From Arcobacter_B sp049472135 (GTDB lineage Bacteria > Campylobacterota > Campylobacteria > Campylobacterales > Arcobacteraceae), in contig NZ_JBMOVV010000004.1 of the NCBI RefSeq assembly GCF_049472135.1, positions 186,001 through 250,000 of the forward strand: a stretch of DNA of 64,000 bases. The letters are read 5' to 3'. Both the position numbers and the translations under genes were made by a program. Of this stretch, positions 32,084 through 39,948 are shown one piece after another (position 1 is the stretch's first letter; each line of letters begins with the position of its first letter). The notes beneath the pieces were generated by a model that saw only the letters and a list, made by a program, of their open reading frames with translations, made no database searches and had not been told where the DNA came from.

Positions 32084-32782
32084 ATCCTCTTCTTCTTTTA
32101 CAAATTTATGTCCACTAAACACAATCCCAATATCCCCTTCTCTCCAGAAGATAGTTCTCCAGATTTGGTAATAAATATGACACATAACCCAAACTAAGAT
32201 TAAATACATAGCATAGTGATGAGCTATTCTAACTCCCATATTTCCACCAAATACATATAGTGTCCAATCTGTCACTAAGTGAAGCATTGCAGGCCACCAA
32301 GCTCCAATTGAACTGTGTCCAGAAGCTAAACCATGTACATATAACTGTAAACCAGTAAATAACATAAATACTAATAGTAAGTGAAAGATTGTAAAAAATA
32401 CAATATTATAACTATCAGCATGAGAAGAATCAAATTTCTTTCTTCTATTAAATGTAATTAAATTTAAAAACACTTCCCAAAATTCAACAATATTTTGTTT
32501 ATTTGGAATTAGTTTTTTATAAGGTTTCTCAAATCTTGAAAAGAAATACAAATACCCTATTAAAATAGCTGTAACATCAAAGATAATAGCAGCAATAAAA
32601 TGCCCCCATCTATTCCATGCCATTACATACTTATCAACAGCTGGATCAGCTATTAATGTTTGATAATAAGGGTAACCAATATATAGCCCGGTTATAACAG
32701 CAACTACCATACAAAAAGCATTAGCCCAGTGTATGATTCTCATAGTTCCTGTCATTCTTTCAACCCTTTTTAATTTAGGCAC
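32069..32782 (-). CDS. hydC: Ni/Fe hydrogenase cytochrome b subunit HydC
   Basis: Membrane diheme cytochrome b, 237 aa, passing electrons from the periplasmic hydrogenase to quinone. Four or five membrane helices are visible, with candidate heme-ligand His in RIIHWANAFCMV, RWGHFIAAI, and VRIAHHYAMYLILVWVMCHIYYQ (parts VRIAHHYAMY and WVMCHIYYQ). Length and pattern match HydC/HyaC/HupC proteins. The start overlaps the hydB end by 8 bases. The charged tail EEEDKKQD is cytoplasmic. Confidence 0.94.
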   Translation of the reverse strand: MPKLKRVERMTGTMRIIHWANAFCMVVAVITGLYIGYPYYQTLIADPAVDKYVMAWNRWGHFIAAIIFDVTAILIGYLYFFSRFEKPYKKLIPNKQNIVEFWEVFLNLITFNRRKKFDSSHADSYNIVFFTIFHLLLVFMLFTGLQLYVHGLASGHSSIGAWWPAMLHLVTDWTLYVFGGNMGVRIAHHYAMYLILVWVMCHIYYQIWRTIFWREGDIGIVFSGHKFVKEEEDKKQD

Positions 32783-34517
32783 AGCTAGTTCCTCCTATTG
32801 GATCTACTTTATAAACACCTAATTCTTTTCCATTAGTATCGATAATATGTACAGCACAAGCAATACAAGGGTCAAAACTATGAACAGTTCTTAAGATTTC
32901 TAAAGGTTGATCTGGATTTGCAACTTTTGTTCCAACAAGCGAAGCTTCATAAGCTCCTAATCTTCCTTTATAATCTCTTGGTGCGGCATTCCATGTTGAA
33001 GGAACTACCGCTTGATAGTTTGCAACTTTTCCATCTTTGATTTTAACCCAGTGACCTAAACCACCTCTTGGAGCCTCAGCCATACCATAACCTTGTGCAT
33101 CACCAGATACAGAATCAAAGTCAAACTCTGTCCATGTAGATAAATCACCCATAGCAACATTTTTAGCTAACTCATCACACCATTCCATCATAACATCACA
33201 CATAAGTTCAGTTTCAATAGCTCTTGCAGCTGTTCTTCCTACTGTTGAGAATAAAACTTTTGTTGGTAAGTTACCATTTTTTAAGAAAGTAGTTACATAT
33301 TTAGAGATTCTCTCATCACCTTTTGCAACACCTACAATCATTCTTGCAAGTGGTCCTACTTCCATTCTCTCATCATCATATAATGGTGATTTAATCCAAG
33401 AGTATTTATTTTCAGTATCTAAGTAAGCGATATTATTCTCTTTTTTACCAAAACCTGTAAAGTTTGGTTTAGTCTCACCATCGTATGGGTGAAGGTTTGT
33501 ACTTCCCTCATACCAAGCATGAGTTACATCTTCAGTAATCTTCTCTTGATTTACTTCATATACTTTTGATAAATCTTTATTTTTTACAATACCTGATGGG
33601 AATAATTTAGAAGCTTCATAGAATGGTAAATCATCCATATTAAAGTCACCATAAGACATGAAGTTACCTAAACCTCCACCAATTCCTTCAAGTGCTTCAT
33701 CAGCATACATAGTTCCAGCCATATAAACATCTGGTAAATATGCTTGTTTTGTAAACTTTCTTCCAGCTTTTAGTATTTGTTTAAACTCAGCAATTCTTGC
33801 AGGATTTTTAATATCTTGAACACAAGTTACACCACCAACAACAAATGATTGTGGGTGTGGGTTTTTACCACCAAAGATAGCCATCATTTTTCCAAGTTCT
33901 CTTTGGATTTCTAAAGCATCTAGGTAGTGAGATAAACCAATTAAGTTTTGCTCAGGAGTAAGTTTGAAACCTTTTGATCCCCAATAAGCATTTCCAAAAA
34001 TACCTAATCTTCCTTGCTTGATATACTTTTCAACTCTTTCTTGAACAGCTTTATAGTTATCTTCACTTGCATTCCATGGTTTATCACCTGCAACTTTTGC
34101 CCATTTTTGTGCTTCTGCTACAGTTTTTTTAGGATCAGCTTTAAGTGCTTCTGTAATATCAACCCAATCAAGAGCATGTAAGTGATAAAAGTGAACAATA
34201 TGGTCATGTACATAAAGTGCACCTTGGATTAAGTTTCTCACTAACCTTGCATTCTTTGGAATTGTTACATTAAACGCATGTTCAACTGCTTCAATAGATC
34301 TTTGATAGTGAGTACCTGTACAAACACCACAAATTCTCATTGCAAGTAAACCACAATCTCTTGGGTCTCTTCCTTTTAAAATCTCTTCAATACCTCTAAA
34401 CATAGTAGAAGAAGAGTATGCATCTGTTACAACATTGTTTTCATCTATAATTGCCTCAATTCTAAGATGTCCTTCAATTCTTGTAATTGGGTCAATTACT
34501 AAGTGTTTTTTTGCCAT
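32775..34517 (-). CDS. hydB: [NiFe] hydrogenase large subunit HydB (group 1)
   Basis: Catalytic subunit, 580 aa, of the periplasmic uptake hydrogenase. The NiFe site cysteines are in RICGVCTGTH (Cys63, Cys66) and DPCIACAVH (Cys551, Cys554). His557 is followed by a 23-residue tail that the HydD protease is expected to remove. Other family marks are ITRIEGHLRIE near the start, GGKNPHPQSFVVGG and ESEAPRGGLGHW-like AEAPRGGLGHW. There is no signal peptide: it is carried through the Tat system by HydA. The start overlaps the hydA stop by one base. Confidence 0.97.
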   Translation of the reverse strand: MAKKHLVIDPITRIEGHLRIEAIIDENNVVTDAYSSSTMFRGIEEILKGRDPRDCGLLAMRICGVCTGTHYQRSIEAVEHAFNVTIPKNARLVRNLIQGALYVHDHIVHFYHLHALDWVDITEALKADPKKTVAEAQKWAKVAGDKPWNASEDNYKAVQERVEKYIKQGRLGIFGNAYWGSKGFKLTPEQNLIGLSHYLDALEIQRELGKMMAIFGGKNPHPQSFVVGGVTCVQDIKNPARIAEFKQILKAGRKFTKQAYLPDVYMAGTMYADEALEGIGGGLGNFMSYGDFNMDDLPFYEASKLFPSGIVKNKDLSKVYEVNQEKITEDVTHAWYEGSTNLHPYDGETKPNFTGFGKKENNIAYLDTENKYSWIKSPLYDDERMEVGPLARMIVGVAKGDERISKYVTTFLKNGNLPTKVLFSTVGRTAARAIETELMCDVMMEWCDELAKNVAMGDLSTWTEFDFDSVSGDAQGYGMAEAPRGGLGHWVKIKDGKVANYQAVVPSTWNAAPRDYKGRLGAYEASLVGTKVANPDQPLEILRTVHSFDPCIACAVHIIDTNGKELGVYKVDPIGGTSCA

Positions 34518-35758
34518 TATTTATCTTCTCCTTCTTCTTCACCTGATTTTTTACCTGCTACTATACTTGCAACTGCATGAACACCAATACCAACAGTTGT
34601 TGCTGTTAATAAACCTAATCCAAACTCATCAACTGTTTTTTCAACACCACCAGTTGGAGCTTTAATATTTGCATTTGCCATTGGTCTTTGATATGCATAT
34701 TTATCCCAAAAGTCTGGCTCAGAACATCCAATACATCCATGACCAGCACCAATAGGCCAGTTTGTTCCTTCGTTATATCTAATAATTGAACAGTTATTAA
34801 ATGTCATAGGACCTTTACAACCAACTTTATATAAACACCAGTTGTTTTGTGCACCAATATCTCCCCACTCTTCTACAAACTCACCTGCATCAAAGTGTGC
34901 TCTTCTTTCACAGTTATCGTGAATTCTATAACCAAATGCAAACTTAGGTCTTAATAGTGAGTCTAACTCTGGAACTTGACCTGTTAAAATATAGTGTAAA
35001 ACAACACCAACCATATTTGCAGGATTTGCAGGACAGGCAGGAATATTAATAATAGGCTTACCTTTTACAATATCCATAACACCAACAGCACCAGTTGGAT
35101 TTGGAGCAGCAGCAGGTACACCACCAAATGTTGCACAAGTACCAACAGCAACAACAGCAGCACAATCTTTTGCAATTCTTTGTAAATGGTCGTGGAAAGT
35201 TTCACCTGATGGACCAATTGTTCCATAGTTACCATTCATTCCCATTGGAATTGAACCTTCAACAAATAGTAAATATTGACCTTTGAAGTGTTCAATTGCT
35301 TCATCTAATTGATGTTCAGCATCATGACCCGCACCAGCCATTAAAGCATGGTGGAACTCTAAACTTAATACATCAAATAATAAATCATCAACTGTTGGAG
35401 CACTACTTCTTAAAAGTGCTTCTGTATTACCAGCACAATCTTGAAGTTCTAACCATACAACAGGAACTCTATTCATAAGTTCAGTTGCTTCAGCAACTAA
35501 AGGAGCAAACATAGGAGGTAACATAAGTGTTGCAGTTGTAGCACTAACCCACTTCATGAAATCTCTTCTGTTTACCCCTTCACTTTCAATTACATCCATC
35601 ATATCTATATCTTTAAGTGGCTCTTGTGCTCTTAAAGTAGATAATCTTTCTTTAGCTTTCTCAAATAAAGAGTTATAATATTCGTCACCTTTATTTGTGT
35701 CCACTCTACCTGATTTTTGGGTAAAAACTTTTTTTACCATCTCTGTAGAATCAATCAT
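34517..35758 (-). CDS. hydA: [NiFe] hydrogenase small subunit HydA with Tat signal and C-terminal anchor
   Basis: Electron-transfer subunit, 413 aa. The twin-arginine motif NRRDFMKWVSATTATLML begins only at about residue 63, so about 62 charged residues precede it, an unusually long n-region. The mature part has iron-sulfur ligand regions: QDCAGNTE (Cys108, but Asn111 where a second Cys is usual), VGTCATFGG, PACPANP, the His/Cys sets HDNCERR and NWCLYKVGCKG, and HGCIGCSEPDFWDK. A C-terminal membrane helix (GLGLLTATTVGIGVHAVAS) anchors it next to HydC. Three inverted repeats with TGAAT half-sites lie upstream. Confidence 0.96.
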   Translation of the reverse strand: MIDSTEMVKKVFTQKSGRVDTNKGDEYYNSLFEKAKERLSTLRAQEPLKDIDMMDVIESEGVNRRDFMKWVSATTATLMLPPMFAPLVAEATELMNRVPVVWLELQDCAGNTEALLRSSAPTVDDLLFDVLSLEFHHALMAGAGHDAEHQLDEAIEHFKGQYLLFVEGSIPMGMNGNYGTIGPSGETFHDHLQRIAKDCAAVVAVGTCATFGGVPAAAPNPTGAVGVMDIVKGKPIINIPACPANPANMVGVVLHYILTGQVPELDSLLRPKFAFGYRIHDNCERRAHFDAGEFVEEWGDIGAQNNWCLYKVGCKGPMTFNNCSIIRYNEGTNWPIGAGHGCIGCSEPDFWDKYAYQRPMANANIKAPTGGVEKTVDEFGLGLLTATTVGIGVHAVASIVAGKKSGEEEGEDK

Positions 35759-35772
35759 ATACTTCTCCCTAA

Positions 35773-35788
35773 AAATGAATATTCATTT
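35773..35788. promoter_or_regulatory. Palindrome AAATGAAT/ATTCATTT just upstream of hydA
   Basis: A perfect 16-bp palindrome of TGAAT half-sites without a spacer, ending 15 bases before the hydA start and next to its ribosome binding site (GGGAGAAG). Its spacing differs from the two dyads further upstream, so it may bind differently or form an RNA stem. Confidence 0.5.
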
Positions 35789-35879
35789 ACTATTGTAAAA
35801 TTAACAATATGAAACTTATTCTTTACTTAATAATATTCATGGATTTATAGCATTAAAATAGCTTTTAGTATAAGATTTT

Positions 35880-35893
35880 TGAATACTTATTCA
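35880..35893. promoter_or_regulatory. TGAAT-N4-ATTCA operator candidate upstream of hydA (site 1)
   Basis: TGAATA-CT-TATTCA, the same perfect 6-2-6 dyad as at 14280-14293 upstream of hypB, located about 120 bases before the hydA start codon. Confidence 0.6.
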
Positions 35894-35919
35894 CCAAGTA
35901 ACCATTAGATGGTTATTTT

Positions 35920-35935
35920 ATGAATGATTATTCAT
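35920..35935. promoter_or_regulatory. TGAAT-N4-ATTCA operator candidate upstream of hydA (site 2)
   Basis: ATGAAT-GATT-ATTCAT, a dyad with 6-bp arms and a 4-bp spacer, its centre 41 bases from the centre of site 1, about four helical turns, so two dimers could bind on the same face of the DNA. Confidence 0.6.
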
Positions 35936-36023
35936 ATATAAAGCTGAAAGATGGCTTTTATAATAGAATTATTATTTACAAAATATTTTTTATTATGTTT
36001 AAAAAGGTAACAGTTATTTTATA

Positions 36024-37379
36024 CTAATGAGTTGTGCAAACAGAACATACATCAAAACTTCTAAGTACAATTTTTGCGATTTCTAAAGAAGGAGAGCCAA
36101 TAATAGCTTTTTGTGCCACTCCTTTTTCATCTTTGATTTGTGGTCCTAAATTCCAAACAGTTGGAGTAATAACATCATATTTTGTGATAATTCCCTTTTC
36201 AATTGAGACATTATGATAAAGCGAACCTCTACAAGCTTCAACAACTGATTTTGCATTTGCTTTTGGTATATCTTTCAATGAAATTTTTGGTTTTATATAT
36301 GACTCTTCACTTATATCCACTTGTTTGATTAGCTCTTTTGTACTATGTAAAAGATAAGCTATTTCATCAACTCTAGCCATTACTCTTGTAAATACTGAAT
36401 CTTTATAAGATTTATGAAGTTCATAAATAAACTCTCTATTTGATATCATTGCACGAGAAAGAGGTCCTGTTTCATAAAACATTGAGTTATAAGTAACTGC
36501 TTTTGACCAAGTATGTTTCTGTTTATTTTGAATATCATCTTCAACAACAAATGTTAATTCATTATTCTCTTTTATTTTATTTAAATCAAGTTTATTTGTA
36601 AGCCTTTGTCTAATCTTACCTTTTCTTGAAATAGTAGAATCACTTAACGAGATGTATCTATCATAAGAAGTACCATATTTTTGTAAAGAGTATTCAAAAC
36701 TTAAATTTGTAAAGTATTTTAAATCACCATTTAAAAGATTTAAATCATCAACACTATTAAAAGATAAGTATTTATCAAAACTAACCCCTGCAATAGAAGT
36801 TTCAAAAAAGTTTACTGCTAAATCCAAATAATTAATCATTGAAGTTAAATCAAGTAAAGTGGGATCACTAACCACTCCACCTGGTATAATATAAGAAGTA
36901 TGTGGCCACTGACCACCTATAATTGCTAAAGCTTTTATAGTTTCACTTGCTGTTTTACAAGCTTCTAACCATTTTTTACCTTTTAGCGGTGCATACTCAT
37001 TTAAGTCATTTTGTTTTAGTTTAATTACATCAGGTAAAATAAACATATAAAACCATTTAATATGTGAATCAATTATTTCAATATTTAAGCCAATTTCTCT
37101 TAATATTTTTGCTTTATTTGTAATAACTAGTTCTTCATTTACACTTTTGTAGATATTTTCTAAAACTTCAACAGTTGCTTTTAAGTGAGCTTGTCCACAA
37201 ATACCACAAATTCTTGGAGTATAAACTAAAGCATCTAATGCAGACTTGCCTTCTAGGATATATTCAAACCCTCTGAAATTTAAAAAATCAATTTGTGCAT
37301 CTTTTACTAAGCCATCTTCCCAAGTACAGTTAAGTCTTGCTTCACCTTCTATTCTCTCTACTATATCTACTGTTTTCAA
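36024..37379 (-). CDS. [NiFe] hydrogenase large subunit, group-2-like, without cleavable tail
   Basis: Catalytic subunit of a second hydrogenase, 451 aa, about 130 shorter than HydB. NiFe ligands: PRICGICGQAH (Cys58, Cys61) and the end SFDVCSVCTTH (Cys445, Cys448). The protein ends exactly at His451, so there is no C-terminal peptide for a protease, as in H2-sensing HupV/HoxC proteins. No signal for export. It follows its small subunit after two bases and ends the tetR-small-large operon. Sensor or cytoplasmic uptake function (group 2 in the usual classification) are both possible; no kinase partner is adjacent. Confidence 0.9.
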   Translation of the reverse strand: MKTVDIVERIEGEARLNCTWEDGLVKDAQIDFLNFRGFEYILEGKSALDALVYTPRICGICGQAHLKATVEVLENIYKSVNEELVITNKAKILREIGLNIEIIDSHIKWFYMFILPDVIKLKQNDLNEYAPLKGKKWLEACKTASETIKALAIIGGQWPHTSYIIPGGVVSDPTLLDLTSMINYLDLAVNFFETSIAGVSFDKYLSFNSVDDLNLLNGDLKYFTNLSFEYSLQKYGTSYDRYISLSDSTISRKGKIRQRLTNKLDLNKIKENNELTFVVEDDIQNKQKHTWSKAVTYNSMFYETGPLSRAMISNREFIYELHKSYKDSVFTRVMARVDEIAYLLHSTKELIKQVDISEESYIKPKISLKDIPKANAKSVVEACRGSLYHNVSIEKGIITKYDVITPTVWNLGPQIKDEKGVAQKAIIGSPSLEIAKIVLRSFDVCSVCTTH

Positions 37380-37381
37380 AA

Positions 37382-38269
37382 TTAGTCCATTAATTTTTTA
37401 TTTAATCTATCAATTTTAAAAGTTTTAGCAACACCTGTTATTGAAAGATAAGCACGCTTAGGAATTCCAAGTGGTACATCTAAAGGAATTCCAATATTTT
37501 TCTTTGTTTCAAGCATATTTTCTCTTGGAAAATCTTTCTCAGTACAACCAATACATGGCATTCCAGCTCTAGTTTTAGAACTTACATCATTCCATAAAAT
37601 CTTATTACAAGAACTATGTGTCATAGGTCCTCTACAACCTTGGTCATAAAATAAGCATCCTTCTTTCTGACCAAAATCTCCTTCAACCTTCCATTCAAAA
37701 TACTCATTTCGTGTACAGCCATGATGTGCTAAATTACTATAAAGCTCTCGTGGTCTTTTTTCATCATCTAAATCCATCTTTCCAAAACTATTTAAAGAAA
37801 AAACTGTTTGAAGTATCCACTCTGGATGAACTGGACAACCAGTAAGATTTACTATCTCATGTTTTAGATTTTTATATTTTTGCGTGTCTATAATTTCTTC
37901 AACACCAAAAATATCACCGTTTTGTTCAAACTTTTTATGAACTCCACCATAAGAAGCACATGAACCTACACTTATAATATAACTAGCTTTTTTAGATAAC
38001 TCTTCTAAGATATTTTTTGTTGAGTTTTTATTAATTGAATAATATTTTTCATCAGAAGTAATTGAGCCTTCAACTAATAAAAAATCAATGTTTTTTAGTT
38101 TTAAAATATCATCTAAAGAAGTATCTATGGTAAGAGATGGGTGATAGATAAGATTAAAGCTATTTAAAAATAGCTCTAACCTTGAAGAATTTGCACTTAA
38201 TAATGAATGAGTATTACCATTGCAAGTTATTGCTTGAAACCAAACAATAGTTGGTTTATTGTTCTTCAT
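37382..38269 (-). CDS. [NiFe] hydrogenase small subunit, cytoplasmic group-2-like
   Basis: A 295-aa iron-sulfur subunit without Tat signal or membrane anchor, so cytoplasmic. It starts PTIVWFQAITCNGNTHSLL: Cys16 is kept, but Asn19 stands where the second proximal-cluster Cys normally is. Further ligand regions are VGSCASYGG, LTGCPVHPE, HHGCTRNEYFEW, GCLFYDQGCRGPMTHSSCNK and GMPCIGCTEKDFP. It overlaps the end of the TetR gene by 14 bases and precedes the large subunit by two bases. The CNGNTHS motif resembles Aquifex/Campylobacterota group-2 small subunits as I recall them. Confidence 0.9.
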   Translation of the reverse strand: MKNNKPTIVWFQAITCNGNTHSLLSANSSRLELFLNSFNLIYHPSLTIDTSLDDILKLKNIDFLLVEGSITSDEKYYSINKNSTKNILEELSKKASYIISVGSCASYGGVHKKFEQNGDIFGVEEIIDTQKYKNLKHEIVNLTGCPVHPEWILQTVFSLNSFGKMDLDDEKRPRELYSNLAHHGCTRNEYFEWKVEGDFGQKEGCLFYDQGCRGPMTHSSCNKILWNDVSSKTRAGMPCIGCTEKDFPRENMLETKKNIGIPLDVPLGIPKRAYLSITGVAKTFKIDRLNKKLMD

Positions 38270-38852
38270 ACTTTAAGGCTCTAAATATATTATCGGCAAT
38301 AGAGTCAGAGTATTCTAAGATATCTTTGTCAAGAACAGCTTCACCTGAAAGAAAAGCAAAACCTCCTAAACAACCCATAATCATTGCAAATGCAGGGAAA
38401 AACTCTTGTTCTCTAAACTCTTTGTTTTGAGCACCTTCATCTAAAAGAATCATAACTTCAGTTACAAACTCTCCTACACATAAAAAGCCTTCACAACCTT
38501 GTTTGAATACTTCTCTATTTGATAAATATACTCTTAAAAAATACTCTACAACTTCTGGTGAGTTTTTAACATTTTCAAAATAGTTTCGTACAAAAAGATA
38601 TACTTTATCTTTTGAAGAGATATCCATTTGATTTATTTTTTTAAGTTCAGCTGCTAAAATATTAGTAGAATATTTTATAGCATATTTAGCAAGTTCTTCT
38701 TTTGAAGAAAAATAATTATACATATTCCCAACGCTCATTTTCATGGCTTTTGCAATATCTGGAATTGTTGTATTATAAAAACCTTTTTTAGAAAAAAGCT
38801 TTAATGAATTTTCAATAATAGAATTTTTTTTAGTCTCTTTTGCAGTAGATAT
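38256..38852 (-). CDS. TetR-family transcriptional regulator with non-standard start codon
   Basis: The first ATG in this frame (38744) would remove most of the helix-turn-helix. Reading upstream in frame gives AKETKKNSIIENSLKLFSKK then GFYNTTIPDIAKAMKMSVGN, a complete TetR DNA-binding domain (compare GxxxTTxxDIAxxxGVSxGxxYxxF). The frame is open to 38861 but has no ATG, GTG or TTG. An AAGGA site is six bases before an ATA at 38852, the likeliest start; ATC at 38855 is an alternative. The ligand domain (residues about 60-198) is ordinary. It heads the second hydrogenase operon, overlapping the small-subunit gene by 14 bases, so it probably controls that operon. A mutated start is also possible. 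Confidence 0.75.
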   Translation of the reverse strand: MSTAKETKKNSIIENSLKLFSKKGFYNTTIPDIAKAMKMSVGNMYNYFSSKEELAKYAIKYSTNILAAELKKINQMDISSKDKVYLFVRNYFENVKNSPEVVEYFLRVYLSNREVFKQGCEGFLCVGEFVTEVMILLDEGAQNKEFREQEFFPAFAMIMGCLGGFAFLSGEAVLDKDILEYSDSIADNIFRALKYEEQ

Positions 38853-38910
38853 GATGAATCCTTAATTATATTAAAATAGTGTCCAATAATACAATATTTC
38901 TAATTAATAG

Positions 38911-38924
38911 TGAATGAGTTTTCA
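38911..38924. promoter_or_regulatory. Imperfect TGAAT-N4-TTTCA dyad upstream of tetR/hydrogenase 2
   Basis: TGAAT-GAGT-TTTCA matches the hypB/hydA dyad with one mismatch in the second half-site and lies about 60 bases upstream of the probable tetR start. Given the AT-rich background a chance match is possible. Confidence 0.35.
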
Positions 38925-38935
38925 TAAAAGAGTTT

Positions 38936-39817
38936 TTATATTTTGAAATCTTGTTTTGAAACAATTTTATATTTTGTATTCATAAATTCAAACTCAAGAC
39001 TATGTGCATGAAGCATTAATCTCTTAGCTTTTGTAAGTCCAATTCTTTGTTCTAAAGAGATTTCTTTTCTAAGTAACTTATCACAAGACTCTTCACTTAT
39101 TCCATATATTGGATCTCCAACTATTCTATGTCCTATTGAGTCTAGATGCACTCTTATTTGATGTTGTCTTCCCGTTATAGGAATAGCTTTTACCAAAGTA
39201 ATATCTTTTTGTTTATTATAAGAAATAGGTTCTATTTTTGTTAATGACTCTTTGCCGTTTTCTGAAGTTATCATTTTTAGTTTTATTAAACCTTTGCTAT
39301 TGGCTATTTTACTATCTATACATAAAGACTCATTTATCTTTCCTTCTACATAGGCTAAATAATTTTTTGTATATCTCTTTTCCTCAAACATACTATTTAA
39401 AACCATTTGACTATATGGATTTTTTGAAACTAAAACTAAACCTGAAGTTTGGGCATCTATTCTATGAACCAATGAGGCTTCTTTTCCTAAATGAAACTCT
39501 ATTTCATCTAATAGTGTATATTCATTATCAATTGCACTTGGATGCACTTTAAGTCCAGATGGTTTATCAAAAATAGCAAAATGGAAAGTTTCAAATAAAG
39601 GTTTTAAACCTTTTGTTATTGCTTCAAAAACATAAAGATTTATATAGCCATCTTTGATTGTTTCATTTTTTTGTAGTCGTTTATTTTTACCATTTAGAAT
39701 TTTTCCTTTTGTTATTAGACTCAAAATAGTTTTTTTGTCTAGATTTGTTTCTTGAAGTAAAAACTCTTCTATTTTCATAGTTTTAGTAACAGTAAGTTTT
39801 TTTTTGATATATGGCAA
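38936..39817 (-). CDS. RluA-family pseudouridine synthase
   Basis: RNA-modifying enzyme, 293 aa, converting specific uridines in rRNA or tRNA to pseudouridine. It has an N-terminal S4-like region (KIEEFLLQETNLDKKTILSL), the catalytic motif HRIDAQTSGLVL with its Asp, a FDKPSGLKVHP segment, and ITGRQHQIRVHL. The final segment KRLMLHAHSLEFEF is also typical. RluC/RluD type is likely; the target base is not determinable. It is transcribed alone between the tetR promoter region and the acnB terminator. Confidence 0.93.
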   Translation of the reverse strand: MPYIKKKLTVTKTMKIEEFLLQETNLDKKTILSLITKGKILNGKNKRLQKNETIKDGYINLYVFEAITKGLKPLFETFHFAIFDKPSGLKVHPSAIDNEYTLLDEIEFHLGKEASLVHRIDAQTSGLVLVSKNPYSQMVLNSMFEEKRYTKNYLAYVEGKINESLCIDSKIANSKGLIKLKMITSENGKESLTKIEPISYNKQKDITLVKAIPITGRQHQIRVHLDSIGHRIVGDPIYGISEESCDKLLRKEISLEQRIGLTKAKRLMLHAHSLEFEFMNTKYKIVSKQDFKI

Positions 39818-39906
39818 TTAAAAACCTTTTATTTTTTTTGAATTATACACAATAAAAATAAAATTTAAATGGTTTGAAGGAATATATGAAAGAAAATATT
39901 TAGAAA

Positions 39907-39932
39907 AAACAAAGAGGGAATCCTCTTTGTTT
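39907..39932 (-). terminator. Terminator after acnB
   Basis: Perfect 11-bp stem AAACAAAGAGG / CCTCTTTGTTT with a four-base loop, followed by a U-run on the minus strand, 16 bases past the acnB stop. Confidence 0.88.
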
Positions 39933-39948
39933 AGATAAAAGATTAAGA

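Noticed and set aside
34435..35478. Plus-strand ORFs rich in Gln, Leu and His opposite hydA and hydB
   Set aside because: These are antisense shadows of GC-richer codons in hydA; the Q/L/H bias is a by-product of the opposite strand's codon use, and hydA/hydB are certain.
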